Positions 7,705 to 16,178 of a stretch of 37,680 nt of DNA are shown here, one piece after another (position 1 is the stretch's first letter; every line of letters starts with the position of its first letter). Where the stretch lies: assembly GCA_015058655.1 (NCBI GenBank), contig SVBX01000030.1:1-37680 (forward strand), given 5' to 3'. The translations under genes were made by a program, and so were the position numbers. This DNA is from Pseudoselenomonas ruminantium (GTDB lineage: Bacteria > Bacillota > Negativicutes > Selenomonadales > Selenomonadaceae). Under the pieces are notes generated by a model. That model did not search any database, had not been told where the DNA came from, and saw only the letters and a list, made by a program, of their open reading frames with translations.

Positions 7705-8816
7705 CCGCAAGCCTCCCCTATCTCCCTGGCCTTGGCATCAAGCCCTAAAAGGGTCCTATCCATAGCTGTCATAACCGTTCCCACCTTAACTTCGCCGAAA
7801 AGGTAGCGTTCTGCTCGCAAGCTGGCTCTGGCAGCGATGTGGTCACAGATTTTGCGGCAAAAGCCGTCCTGCCACTCATTGAGCACAGACAAAGCATCTT
7901 CAGTCGTATTAGCCTCAAGCACCAGTGACACTTTTTCACTCGGCAGTCCCTCTGCAGCAGCATAAGCGGCAATGGTTTCCAGCCTGGCATCCCCAATGCG
8001 ATTGTGGGTGTAGAAAATTCCGGCCGCCACCTTGGCCAATTTGCCAATATGGCCAAAGAGCAGAATTTCCCGAATTTCCCTTTTGGCTGCCTCCTCCAGC
8101 ATAAAACCAATGAAGTTGCTGGTCTGCACCATAGCCTCCTGCGGCAACCCCCAAGAAAGCGCTGCCTGCTCTCCAATCTTGCCGGGAACGAAAATCAGGC
8201 TATCAAAACCAGCCGCCTTGGCTACCTCAATCTGAGGCACCAACGAATTTTTGAAGGCCTCTTCAGACATGGGCCGAATAACCCCGGTAGTGCCAATGAC
8301 AGAAATGCCGCCTTCTATCCCCAAGACAGGATTAAGGGTTCGCTTAGCCAGCTTCACGCCCTCAGGAATGGAAATAGTTATTTCCCACCCCTCACTTCTT
8401 CCAGTTTCCTCCATCAGCACCTGCCGCATGAGTTTTCTTGGACCATAGTTGATAGCCGGCTCTCCCACAGGCAGCGTGAGACCGGGTTTCGTTACGATGC
8501 CGATTCCTTCTCCAGCCTTGAAAAGCGTTTCACCACCTTCAGGCAGGGAGCGCAATTCTACAAAAACAGATGTTCCATTGGTAATATCCGGATCATCCCC
8601 GGAAAATTTAACCACTTCCGCCCGCTGGCAACCATCTTTTCCACTTACCACTTCCTTGACAGGAATCAGCAGCCTGGTGCCATCAAGTGCTGTCAGCCAC
8701 ACTTTATCATAGGGCTTGCCTTTTTCCTTCAGCAAGATAGCCCGGACTCCTGCTGCTGCGCAGGCACCTGTGGTATAGCCAAAACGCAGGCTCTTGTCCT
8801 CTGTCAAAATTGACAT
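7686..8816 (-). CDS. cbiD: Cobalt-precorrin-5B (C1)-methyltransferase
   Basis: CbiD methylates C1 and exists only in the anaerobic cobalamin pathway, so its presence settles which route this organism uses. The 376-residue protein has the family start LRFGYTTGACAAAG, the NYGPRKLMRQVL region, a long TLNPVLGIEGGISVIGTTGV segment and LLFGHIGKLAKVAAG. The start is set at the ATG at 8816, with GAGG 8 bases upstream. The GTG at 8825 would overlap that binding site. The upstream membrane-protein gene stops only 10 bases before this start, leaving no room for a riboswitch or promoter of its own in the gap. Confidence 0.95.
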   Translation of the reverse strand: MSILTEDKSLRFGYTTGACAAAGVRAILLKEKGKPYDKVWLTALDGTRLLIPVKEVVSGKDGCQRAEVVKFSGDDPDITNGTSVFVELRSLPEGGETLFKAGEGIGIVTKPGLTLPVGEPAINYGPRKLMRQVLMEETGRSEGWEITISIPEGVKLAKRTLNPVLGIEGGISVIGTTGVIRPMSEEAFKNSLVPQIEVAKAAGFDSLIFVPGKIGEQAALSWGLPQEAMVQTSNFIGFMLEEAAKREIREILLFGHIGKLAKVAAGIFYTHNRIGDARLETIAAYAAAEGLPSEKVSLVLEANTTEDALSVLNEWQDGFCRKICDHIAARASLRAERYLFGEVKVGTVMTAMDRTLLGLDAKAREIGEACGWKMLQ

Positions 8817-8826
8817 ATCAGCCACC

Positions 8827-9816
8827 TCACTTGCTGAGCTGCCGGTTCAAGAAGTCCCGGCCAAAGACCGTCAGCGTGTAGTAAAAACCAATCAGGAAGG
8901 GAATGTACTCGGCAATCAGCCGCCAACAAACAGCAATTATGCCAACGGTACCTGCAGGAACCGTACTTGAGAACAGGAGCACGAAGCCCCCCTCTGCAAT
9001 GCCGGAACCTCCAGGAGTGGGCATGAAATACAGCAACATATTGAGAAAGATCATGCGGCCCATCACTGTGTACCAATCTGCCTCGAATACTCCCAGCCCC
9101 AAGAGCAGGCAGGGTACGATCGCATATATGCACAACAAGTTCAGCCCTGATTCCAGGAAAACCAGCAACATACTGCGGGGAGACTCCGCCAGCAGGCCAA
9201 TAGCGCATTTTGTGTCACGGTAGAAAGCAAAAATCTTGCGTCGCCGCTGATGCTTGACATTTTTGGTGGCCCAAATAACCAGCCCATCCAAATTGCCCAT
9301 CCTTGCACCTAAAACCATGGCTATGATCACTGCAAAGGCCGTCAAGGTCACTGCCATGAGCCAATCGTTGGATATCCCAGGTACAATCCCCTCATCATGG
9401 AGCAGGATAAAGGGCATGCAAAGAACCAGGAAAAAGATGGAGAGAATTGTCCTGACGATGACCAGCACGGCAGCTTTCCCAGTGGGCACACCGGCATGAC
9501 GCAGAAACATGAGCTGGGCCACGGCACCTCCCGTCGCTCCAGGCGTCAGCAAGGCCAGAAAGTAATTGCCGAAAATTACCTGCACAGCCTGATAAAGCGT
9601 AATCTTCTCATGGGAAATCTTCACCAGGTGCATGAGCCTGCTGCCGTCAAAAAACATGCCCAGAGCCACGGCTGCCACAGCCAAAGCAATGGACCAGGGT
9701 TGGAATCGATCCAAATTCTTCAGCGTGTTTATGTCTATAGTGGTGTAGATAACCACACCGGAAATTACCAAAACCAGCAGGATAAGGCCCAGAAGCCGGC
9801 GGTAAAATTTATTCAT
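8827..9816 (-). CDS. UPF0104 / LPG_synthase_TM family membrane protein (flippase-like)
   Basis: This 329-residue polytopic membrane protein has about eight hydrophobic segments and the family motif PTPGGSGIAEGG near residue 270. The family (PF03706) includes the membrane half of MprF, which flips lysyl-phosphatidylglycerol, and many stand-alone proteins of unknown substrate. No aminoacyl-transferase domain is fused to it. It lies 23 bases after folE2 and directly before cbiD. I see no known link to cobalamin synthesis, so co-transcription rather than shared function may explain its place. A DUF2156 protein, the catalytic half of MprF-type enzymes, is encoded about 10 kb away in the same direction. 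Confidence 0.85.
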   Translation of the reverse strand: MNKFYRRLLGLILLVLVISGVVIYTTIDINTLKNLDRFQPWSIALAVAAVALGMFFDGSRLMHLVKISHEKITLYQAVQVIFGNYFLALLTPGATGGAVAQLMFLRHAGVPTGKAAVLVIVRTILSIFFLVLCMPFILLHDEGIVPGISNDWLMAVTLTAFAVIIAMVLGARMGNLDGLVIWATKNVKHQRRRKIFAFYRDTKCAIGLLAESPRSMLLVFLESGLNLLCIYAIVPCLLLGLGVFEADWYTVMGRMIFLNMLLYFMPTPGGSGIAEGGFVLLFSSTVPAGTVGIIAVCWRLIAEYIPFLIGFYYTLTVFGRDFLNRQLSK

Positions 9817-9839
9817 GCAAAAGCTCCATCCTGCCTGCG

Positions 9840-10628
9840 TCAGCCCAAACTTTCCTCATGGCTGGCATAGGCACTGTGATTATGTATGGATTCGTAGTTC
9901 TCGCATTCCAAAGAGAACCATGCCAGTCCCGGCAACTCTCTGAGAGCAAGCACTGTGTCCCGCAAAATATCTTCCACGAATTTGGGATTCTCATAGGCCC
10001 TTTCCGTCACAGCCTTCTCGTCCTCCCTCTTGAGAAGCGGGTAAATGGGGGAAGACCCTTGTTTCTCTACCAGCTCTGCCAGATCCTCAATAAAAATACA
10101 TTCCTTATCCTGTTGGAACTCCAACTGGATTCTGGCCACAGAGCGCTGGTTATGGGCACCATAGGCAGAAATTTCCTTGCTGCAGGGGCAAAGGGAAGTG
10201 AAGGGCACCTCCACCCCCAGCCGAAACTGCATGGGCTGCCCTTTTTCCTTGCGTCCCGTAAAAGTGCAATCGAGGTCAAGGACAGAGTGTTTTTTGCTTA
10301 CAGGCGCATATTTGTCAATGAAATATTTAAAAGACAGCTCCACTTCTGCAGAATGAGCTTCCAGCCGCACCAGTGCTTCTGAGAGCATTGCTTCCATCTC
10401 TGCTTCAGCCAGAGGCTTCTGGCTCCAGGGCATGAGGATTTCCAAAAAGCGGCTCATATGCGTGCCCTTGTACTCCATGGGCAATGAGACGGTGAAGCAT
10501 ATGCGCGCCAGAACCTGCTGATAGCCCCCCTCTTTTGTCTTGATGAGAAAGGGCAGATGAGCTTCCTTGATGCCTACTTTCTGAATGGCAATACCCCGGG
10601 AGTCCTGGCGGTTCTGTACATCCTGCAT
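9840..10628 (-). CDS. folE2: GTP cyclohydrolase FolE2 (type IB)
   Basis: FolE2 converts GTP to 7,8-dihydroneopterin triphosphate, the first step for folate and for queuosine precursors, and does not depend strictly on zinc as FolE does. The 262-residue protein has the conserved cysteine segment SLCPCSKEIS (C147, C149) and the C-terminal FSLECENYESIHNHSAY segment typical of the family. The ATG at 10628 shares one base with the queC stop (TGATG), with GAGG 8 bases upstream. A TTG one codon earlier is not needed. Coupling to queC suggests that its product feeds 7-deazaguanine synthesis, but QueD and QueE are not in the window. Confidence 0.92.
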   Translation of the reverse strand: MQDVQNRQDSRGIAIQKVGIKEAHLPFLIKTKEGGYQQVLARICFTVSLPMEYKGTHMSRFLEILMPWSQKPLAEAEMEAMLSEALVRLEAHSAEVELSFKYFIDKYAPVSKKHSVLDLDCTFTGRKEKGQPMQFRLGVEVPFTSLCPCSKEISAYGAHNQRSVARIQLEFQQDKECIFIEDLAELVEKQGSSPIYPLLKREDEKAVTERAYENPKFVEDILRDTVLALRELPGLAWFSLECENYESIHNHSAYASHEESLG

Positions 10629-11317
10629 CAAAAAGACCTCGTTTCATACTCAATTGGGTCTTCCACGCCTGCTTCGGCAAAGCCGCGCAGGCGAAGCTTG
10701 CAGCTATCGCAAACGCCGCAGGCTTTTTCCCCACCCTTGTAGCAGCTATGCGTGAACAGCAAGGGGGCTCCAAGCTTTGCCCCCAGTTTTACGATATCGC
10801 TCTTGGAGAGATCCTGCAAAGGTGTTTCTATTTTAATCTTCTTCCCCTCCACTGCTGTCGCCGTGGTAGCATAGTCAGCCAGAGCCTGGAACTTTTGGAT
10901 AAACTCAGGACGGCAGTCAGGATAGCCAGAATAGTCCACGGAGTTCACCCCGATATAGACATGACTTGCTCCTACCACCTCAGCATACCCCATAGCGTAA
11001 GAGAGAAAAATAAGGTTGCGGGCAGGAACATAGGTAGGAGGTACATCATCGCGCTCTACATTTCCTTCCGGAACTTCTATGTTTTCGTCCGTAAGAGCAG
11101 AGCCACCGATTGCTTCCATATTGGTTTCGATGACAAGATGCTTCTTCACTCCATAGAAGGAGGCAATCCTCTTTGCTCCTTCAAGTTCCACGCTGTGGCG
11201 CTGATGGTAGTTGAAGCTGATGGGATAGAGCTCATAGCCTGCCTCTTTGGCCACGGCCATGCAGGTGCAGCTGTCCAAGCCACCGGAAAGGAGTATTACT
11301 GCTTTTTCTTTCGACAT
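10628..11317 (-). CDS. queC: 7-cyano-7-deazaguanine (preQ0) synthase
   Basis: QueC makes preQ0 from 7-carboxy-7-deazaguanine, ammonia and ATP, a step towards queuosine in tRNA. The 229-residue protein has the PP-loop SGGLDS at residues 11-16, the YVPARNLIFLS segment, and a four-cysteine zinc site near the C terminus (C192, C200, C203, C206). The ATG at 11317 has AAGGAGGAAG upstream. It lies 15 bases after rpe and overlaps folE2 by one base. There is nothing to suggest a DNA-modification (dpd) role, because none of those genes is nearby. Confidence 0.95.
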   Translation of the reverse strand: MSKEKAVILLSGGLDSCTCMAVAKEAGYELYPISFNYHQRHSVELEGAKRIASFYGVKKHLVIETNMEAIGGSALTDENIEVPEGNVERDDVPPTYVPARNLIFLSYAMGYAEVVGASHVYIGVNSVDYSGYPDCRPEFIQKFQALADYATTATAVEGKKIKIETPLQDLSKSDIVKLGAKLGAPLLFTHSCYKGGEKACGVCDSCKLRLRGFAEAGVEDPIEYETRSF

Positions 11318-11332
11318 TACTGATCTTCCTCC

Positions 11333-11995
11333 TTAACCACGGATATCCTTGATGGCCTGAGCAACATCAGGAGCACAATAAATGGCGGAACCTGCTACCA
11401 GTACATTGGCTCCTGCCTCTCTCACCAACTCGCTGGTCTCGGCATTGATGCCACCATCTACCTCAATGTCACATTCAAAGCCCATATCCTGGATGGTGTG
11501 GCGAAGCATGTGTATCTTCTCCAGCATGCCCTGAATGAACTTCTGGCCGCCAAATCCAGGATTCACAGTCATAATCAGCACCATGTCAACATAAGGCAGC
11601 AATTCTTCGATGAGTGCCAGTGAAGTGCCGGGGTTCACCGCAATGCCTGCCTTGCAGCCAGCAGCCTTGATCTGCTGCACGATGCGGTGGGCATGGGGCG
11701 CAGTTTCCACATGGAAGGTTATGATATCTGCGCCAGCCTCTGCAAAAGCCTCTATCTGATTCTCAGGGTGTTCCACCATCAGGTGCACATCAAAGACAGG
11801 TGCCTGCTTGCCAGGCTTCTTGACAGCTTCAGCGAGGCTCTTCACCACAGGAGACCCCAAGGTGATATTCGGCACAAAATGGCCGTCCATGACATCGATA
11901 TGGATGTATTCCGCCCCGGCCTCTGCCACCTTTTCGACTTCGGCAGCCAGATGGGCAAAATCAGCAGACAGGATAGATGGTGCAATCTTTATCAT
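11333..11995 (-). CDS. rpe: Ribulose-phosphate 3-epimerase
   Basis: Rpe interconverts ribulose 5-phosphate and xylulose 5-phosphate in the pentose phosphate pathway. The 220-residue TIM barrel has all the landmarks: KIAPSILSADFAHL at the N terminus, the metal-site segment HIDVMDGHFVPNIT, DVHLMVEHPE, LIMTVNPGFGGQKFI and the phosphate loop VDGGINAETS. The ATG at 11995 has AAAGGAG upstream. It follows rsgA by 24 bases, the usual rsgA–rpe order of Firmicutes. Confidence 0.97.
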   Translation of the reverse strand: MIKIAPSILSADFAHLAAEVEKVAEAGAEYIHIDVMDGHFVPNITLGSPVVKSLAEAVKKPGKQAPVFDVHLMVEHPENQIEAFAEAGADIITFHVETAPHAHRIVQQIKAAGCKAGIAVNPGTSLALIEELLPYVDMVLIMTVNPGFGGQKFIQGMLEKIHMLRHTIQDMGFECDIEVDGGINAETSELVREAGANVLVAGSAIYCAPDVAQAIKDIRG

Positions 11996-12019
11996 GTTTA
12001 TTCTCCTTTATGACACAAG

Positions 12020-12916
12020 TCACTTGTAAATTTTCCTCTGAGCAATTTTTTGTGTTTCTAAAAGCTCTGTACGAATGGCCAGATATGCTTCATAGCGCTC
12101 CCTTGCAACTTCCCCTTTTTCTGCAGCTTCCTTGATGGCACAGCCTGGCTCATGGCTGTGACTGCAGGGAGAGAAACGGCACCCGCCCAAAAAGGGAGCA
12201 AAATCAGGAAAACATGAGGGCAGGCTCTCTGGCTCCAAGCCGGTAAAATCCACAGCACTGAACCCTGGGGTGTCAACGATATATCCTCCCGCCTCATAGG
12301 GAATAAGTTCTGCCACGCGCGTAGTATGCTTGCCACGCTTGATTTTTTCACTTATGTCCCCTGTTTGAAGAGCAAGGCGAGAATCTATGGCATTCAGCAA
12401 CGATGATTTTCCCACACCGGAAGGACCGGCGAAAACGGTCGTCTCACCACGCAGCCTTTCCTTCAAAGAGTCCAAGCCTCTGCTCTCCCGAGCAGATACC
12501 GGCAAAACCTCATAGCCAATATTCCTATAGGCCTGAAGCAAAGCCCCATCATCTTTGCAGAGATCCATCTTGTTGACACAAATGACGATTTTTTCCACGC
12601 TTGACCACTCAGAGAGCACCAGGAATCTGTTCAAGAGCAAGGGGTGCAGGTCAGGCTGGGCCGCCGCAAAGGTCAGCACCACCTGGGTCAGGTTGGCCAC
12701 AGCGGGACGCTTCAAAAATTGCACCCGCGGCAATACCTCTTCAATGACGCCTGTACCATCTGGCAGGATATCAAGGCTTACCCAGTCCCCCGGCACCACT
12801 CCCAGCTCACGCCGGGATTTTTTGAACTTGCCTCTGAGTTTGCAGGTGACAAGCCCCGGAGCGGTCTGAACATAAAAGAAACTGTTATAGGCCTTGATTA
12901 CACGACCTTGCAGCAT
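12020..12916 (-). CDS. rsgA: Small ribosomal subunit biogenesis GTPase
   Basis: RsgA is a circularly permuted GTPase that acts late in 30S subunit maturation. The 298-residue protein has an N-terminal OB fold, then the motifs in permuted order: NKMD (115-118), the P-loop GPSGVGKS (164-171) and DTPG (215-218). A C-terminal zinc knuckle follows with C246, C251, H253 and C259. The start at 12916 has GGGAGAG just upstream. A separate promoter-like element lies at 12934-12942, giving a leader of about 10 bases, so the gene may be read both from the upstream operon and on its own. Confidence 0.96.
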   Translation of the reverse strand: MLQGRVIKAYNSFFYVQTAPGLVTCKLRGKFKKSRRELGVVPGDWVSLDILPDGTGVIEEVLPRVQFLKRPAVANLTQVVLTFAAAQPDLHPLLLNRFLVLSEWSSVEKIVICVNKMDLCKDDGALLQAYRNIGYEVLPVSARESRGLDSLKERLRGETTVFAGPSGVGKSSLLNAIDSRLALQTGDISEKIKRGKHTTRVAELIPYEAGGYIVDTPGFSAVDFTGLEPESLPSCFPDFAPFLGGCRFSPCSHSHEPGCAIKEAAEKGEVARERYEAYLAIRTELLETQKIAQRKIYK

Positions 12917-12933
12917 AAAGCTCTCCCTTCATG

Positions 12934-12942
12934 ATTATACCA
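12934..12942 (-). promoter_or_regulatory. Extended -10 promoter candidate upstream of rsgA
   Basis: On the minus strand the 61-base pknB–rsgA gap contains TGGTATAAT, a perfect -10 hexamer (12934-12939) with the extended TGn element. There is no good -35, as T-rich sequence lies at that spacing. It would start transcription near 12927 and could express rsgA and the genes after it independently of the cell-wall block. Confidence 0.5.
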
Positions 12943-12977
12943 TATCTGTCAGTCAGAAAAAAATCCCTTGGCCATGC

Positions 12978-14732
12978 TTATTGACGCTTGCCCGTTTCCC
13001 CTTGTTTGGGAGGCGCAGGACTGTTGTCAGACTGGCCAGTTTTCTTTTCAGTGACTTTTTCTTCATCGGTATTCTTTTTGGCACTGGCTTCTTCAGCTAC
13101 CACCAAAGTTACAGTGATGCCGGAATCCACTTCGCTTTCAGCTGCGGGAGACTGACTGATGACTGTGCCAGGTGCCTGTGAGCTTTCTCGTTTCTCCACA
13201 TTGACAGAAAGCCCCCTGCTGCGCAAGGTACTTTCAGCAGCAGAAAGTGTCCCGCCCTTCACATTGGGAACATTGACCTTCTTGACCTTCTTTCCCTTGC
13301 TGATGGTGATATCGATGGTCTGCCCTTTGCTGATTTTGGTCCCAGAACGAGGTTCCTGGCCAATAACAGTGCCTTCCTCTTCATCAGAGAATTTTTCATA
13401 GACACTGCCAAGTTTCAACCCCATCTTCTTCAGCTTGATTTCTGCATCTGCCCTATCAAGCCCCAGAAGGTCAGGCATCTCCAGTTCCTCACCGCCACGG
13501 CTCACATTGATCGTAACCGTGCGCTCTTCCTTGACCTTGGAGCCTGCCTCTGGGGTCTGTGAAACCACCGTTCCTGCAGGTACAGTGGCATCATAGACCT
13601 CGGCTATATTCACCCTGAGCTTCTGGTCTTCCAAAATCTGACGGGCCAGAGCCATTGGCTTGCCTGTCACATCTGGTACAGTGACTTCAGCCGTGCTCCA
13701 AAACTTGCCGAAACTCATGAAGGCACCGGCAAAAAATCCCATCAGCAGGACCACCAGAAGTCCGGCAACAAATTTCTTTGACTTGAAAATAGAGCTTTCT
13801 TCCTCGGCATCCTCATCAAAGTCCTCCTGCTGCCGCACACGCTCCACATCAGCCTGTCTCACTCTTGGCATTACTTGCGTGGCATAGGGATCTGGCTCAG
13901 TCACATGACCGGAAGAAATCACCTGCTCTGCCTGTCTCAGTTCTTCCACCAGTTCGGCGCTGGTGGGCCGATCTTCAGGAGACTTGTTCATTGTGCGGCT
14001 CACTATCGCCTCCACTATCGGAGGCAGGCTGGGATCTATTTCTCGCACAGAACGAGGCATATCCTGCAAATGCTGTACCGCAATGCTCACAGGAGTCTCC
14101 CCAGTAAACGGCAGTACGCCGGTAAGCATCTCGTAGAGCACTACCCCCAGGGCGTAGACATCAGACTTTGGGGTTATCATGGTTCCCTTGGCCTGCTCAG
14201 GAGAAAAATAATGCACAGACCCCACAATATTGCCTGTGTAGGTCATAGTAGATTCGGTAACAGCCCTGGCAATGCCAAAATCAGCCACTTTGGCACTGCC
14301 ATCCGGCATCATGAGAATGTTGTGCGGCTTTATATCGCAATGAACCAAATTGTTGGCATGGGCATGGGAAAGAGCTCTAGCAATGTCTCCTGCTATGTGC
14401 AGAGCCTGGTCTGCCGGCAGATGCCCCTGCTGCCTGATGAGGTCTTTCAGCGTACTTCCGGGTACATACTCCATGACAATGTAGTGCTCATCGCCTTCGA
14501 CACCTACATCGTAGATATTGACAATATTGGCATGGGATAAGCGGGCCGCTGCCTGGGCTTCACGATGGAACTTGTCTATGAATTCCCTGTCACTTCTAAA
14601 CTGCTCATGGAGTATCTTCACCGCCACAGGACGATCCAGCAGTTTGTCCCTGGCTCGGTAAACATCTGCCATACCGCCCCCTCCTATGAGCTCCTGAAGC
14701 TCATAGCGCTGATGTAGTATCCGATGTACCAT
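12978..14732 (-). CDS. pknB: PASTA-domain serine/threonine protein kinase (PknB/PrkC type)
   Basis: This 584-residue membrane kinase is predicted to sense muropeptides outside the cell and phosphorylate cell-wall and division proteins inside. The cytosolic kinase domain (about 10-270) has the glycine loop IGGGGMADV, K39, D133 in HCDIKPHN, and DFG at 151-153. An acidic linker precedes one membrane helix (about 321-340). Three extracellular PASTA repeats follow (about 348-415, 416-484, 485-551), then a lysine/glutamate/proline-rich tail. The HRD arginine is Cys132, so it is a non-RD kinase. The ATG at 14732 is chosen for the GGGAGGAA just upstream; seven upstream codons are discarded. The phosphatase, PBP, FtsW and FHA genes beside it are its probable partners. 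Confidence 0.95.
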   Translation of the reverse strand: MVHRILHQRYELQELIGGGGMADVYRARDKLLDRPVAVKILHEQFRSDREFIDKFHREAQAAARLSHANIVNIYDVGVEGDEHYIVMEYVPGSTLKDLIRQQGHLPADQALHIAGDIARALSHAHANNLVHCDIKPHNILMMPDGSAKVADFGIARAVTESTMTYTGNIVGSVHYFSPEQAKGTMITPKSDVYALGVVLYEMLTGVLPFTGETPVSIAVQHLQDMPRSVREIDPSLPPIVEAIVSRTMNKSPEDRPTSAELVEELRQAEQVISSGHVTEPDPYATQVMPRVRQADVERVRQQEDFDEDAEEESSIFKSKKFVAGLLVVLLMGFFAGAFMSFGKFWSTAEVTVPDVTGKPMALARQILEDQKLRVNIAEVYDATVPAGTVVSQTPEAGSKVKEERTVTINVSRGGEELEMPDLLGLDRADAEIKLKKMGLKLGSVYEKFSDEEEGTVIGQEPRSGTKISKGQTIDITISKGKKVKKVNVPNVKGGTLSAAESTLRSRGLSVNVEKRESSQAPGTVISQSPAAESEVDSGITVTLVVAEEASAKKNTDEEKVTEKKTGQSDNSPAPPKQGETGKRQ

Positions 14733-14783
14733 ATATGTTCCTCCCTCTATCATTCAAGCCCCGAGAACTGTTCTTCTGATTTA

Positions 14784-16178
14784 TTAATTCATACTCTCAA
14801 TAATTTGTCTGGCAATTGGGGCTGCCGCCCGGCCGCCGCTGCCGCCGTTCTCCACGATGATAGCAAAGGCGATCTTCCTGCTCGGCAGCTGCGCTGAGCC
14901 TATAAACCAGGCGTGATCCTCGCCGCTGGCATTCTCTGCTGTCCCCGTCTTCCCTGTCACTCTGATTCCTCTCACTGCAGCAGCGGTACCTGTTCCCCCC
15001 TGCACCACTTGTTCCATATAGTTGTCTATGATAGCTGCCAGAAATGGTTCCAGTGCAGAGCGCCATTTCTCTGGCCTGGTGTTTTCCATCGCTATTCCTT
15101 TGGAACTGACTACCTTCTGCACCAGATATGGCTTCATGATATTCCCGTCATTGGCAAATGCCGAAGCCATCAGCGCCATGTGCATGGGAGTAACCAGCAG
15201 GCTGGATTGCCCTATGGCAGTTTGGGCAAGATCGCCCTGTCCCAGGGAGTCAAACTTCGGCAGATGTGAACCTTCCATGAGAATCTCTCCCCCAATTTCC
15301 TGCTGAAAGCCGAGATCCTCAAAGTATTTTCCCAGCTTTCTTCCTCCCAGTCGAAGTCCCAGGGCTCCAAATGTCACATTGCATGACTCTGCCAAAGCTT
15401 CTTTTAGGTCAATCTGGCCATGTACCTCGCCTTGATATTCCCCGATGGAAGAACCGTCTGCCAGTTCCAGCCTGCCGCTGCAGTCGAAGACTTCCTTCTC
15501 GTCCGTGACATTCTCACCCAAAGCGGCCGCTGCGACAAGCGGCTTGATGGTAGATCCCGGGGGATAAAGTCCCTGCACCGCCCTGTTCAGCAAAGGACTG
15601 TCTTCACGGTCCCGGAGATGCTGCCAGTCACTTTCCACAAAATTGGGGTCATAGGCGGGAGTGCTGACCATCGCCAGTATGGCACCCGTTTGGGCATCTA
15701 GCACCACCGCTGCTCCCCGACTGCCCGACAGGGCCTCATAGGCTGCTTCCTGGGCACGAGAATCAATAGTTGTTACCAAATCATTGCCTTTATCTGCCTG
15801 CAGGAGCTGCGCCACGGGACCCAGACGAGAAAAATCTCTGGACATACCCATGAGTTCCATATTTCGATGAGCTTCCAAGCCGGCTCCACCGATGTTTTCA
15901 CCGTTATAGCCCGTCACGGAGGCAGCCGCCTCTCCCCAGGGATAGCGACGCCCTCCCTCAGGCAGATTCTCGGCCAGCACTTTGCCATCAGCTGTTATGA
16001 TTCTGCCCCGCAAGACTTCCTTTTGCATGGCAGCTGTACGCTGATTCAGAGGGTTTTCTGCCAATTCATCTGCCTTGAAAACAGATATATAAACGATATG
16101 CAAAGCCAGGACTCCGCAAAGGGCCAGCAACAGGCACATGGCTTTCAGCATGTTCCGTTTCAACTTCCAATCAGCCAT
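14784..16178 (-). CDS. pbpA: Class B penicillin-binding protein (transpeptidase, PbpA-like)
   Basis: This enzyme cross-links peptidoglycan and works with the SEDS glycosyltransferase encoded just upstream. The 464-residue protein has one N-terminal membrane helix (about 11-33), a short pedestal with RGRIITADGKVLAE, and the transpeptidase domain with SxxK (S209-TIK), SCN (265-267) and KTGT (410-413). It is short for a class B PBP and resembles actinobacterial PbpA more than PBP2 or FtsI. The start at 16178 has GGAGGCAGGA upstream and overlaps the ftsW/rodA stop by 8 bases. The upstream in-frame codons lie inside that gene and are not needed. Confidence 0.92.
   Translation of the reverse strand: MADWKLKRNMLKAMCLLLALCGVLALHIVYISVFKADELAENPLNQRTAAMQKEVLRGRIITADGKVLAENLPEGGRRYPWGEAAASVTGYNGENIGGAGLEAHRNMELMGMSRDFSRLGPVAQLLQADKGNDLVTTIDSRAQEAAYEALSGSRGAAVVLDAQTGAILAMVSTPAYDPNFVESDWQHLRDREDSPLLNRAVQGLYPPGSTIKPLVAAAALGENVTDEKEVFDCSGRLELADGSSIGEYQGEVHGQIDLKEALAESCNVTFGALGLRLGGRKLGKYFEDLGFQQEIGGEILMEGSHLPKFDSLGQGDLAQTAIGQSSLLVTPMHMALMASAFANDGNIMKPYLVQKVVSSKGIAMENTRPEKWRSALEPFLAAIIDNYMEQVVQGGTGTAAAVRGIRVTGKTGTAENASGEDHAWFIGSAQLPSRKIAFAIIVENGGSGGRAAAPIARQIIESMN

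Noticed and set aside
8817..8850. Cobalamin riboswitch before cbiD
   Set aside because: Only 10 bases separate the upstream stop from the cbiD ATG, and the preceding sequence is coding, so a leader of about 200 bases cannot fit.
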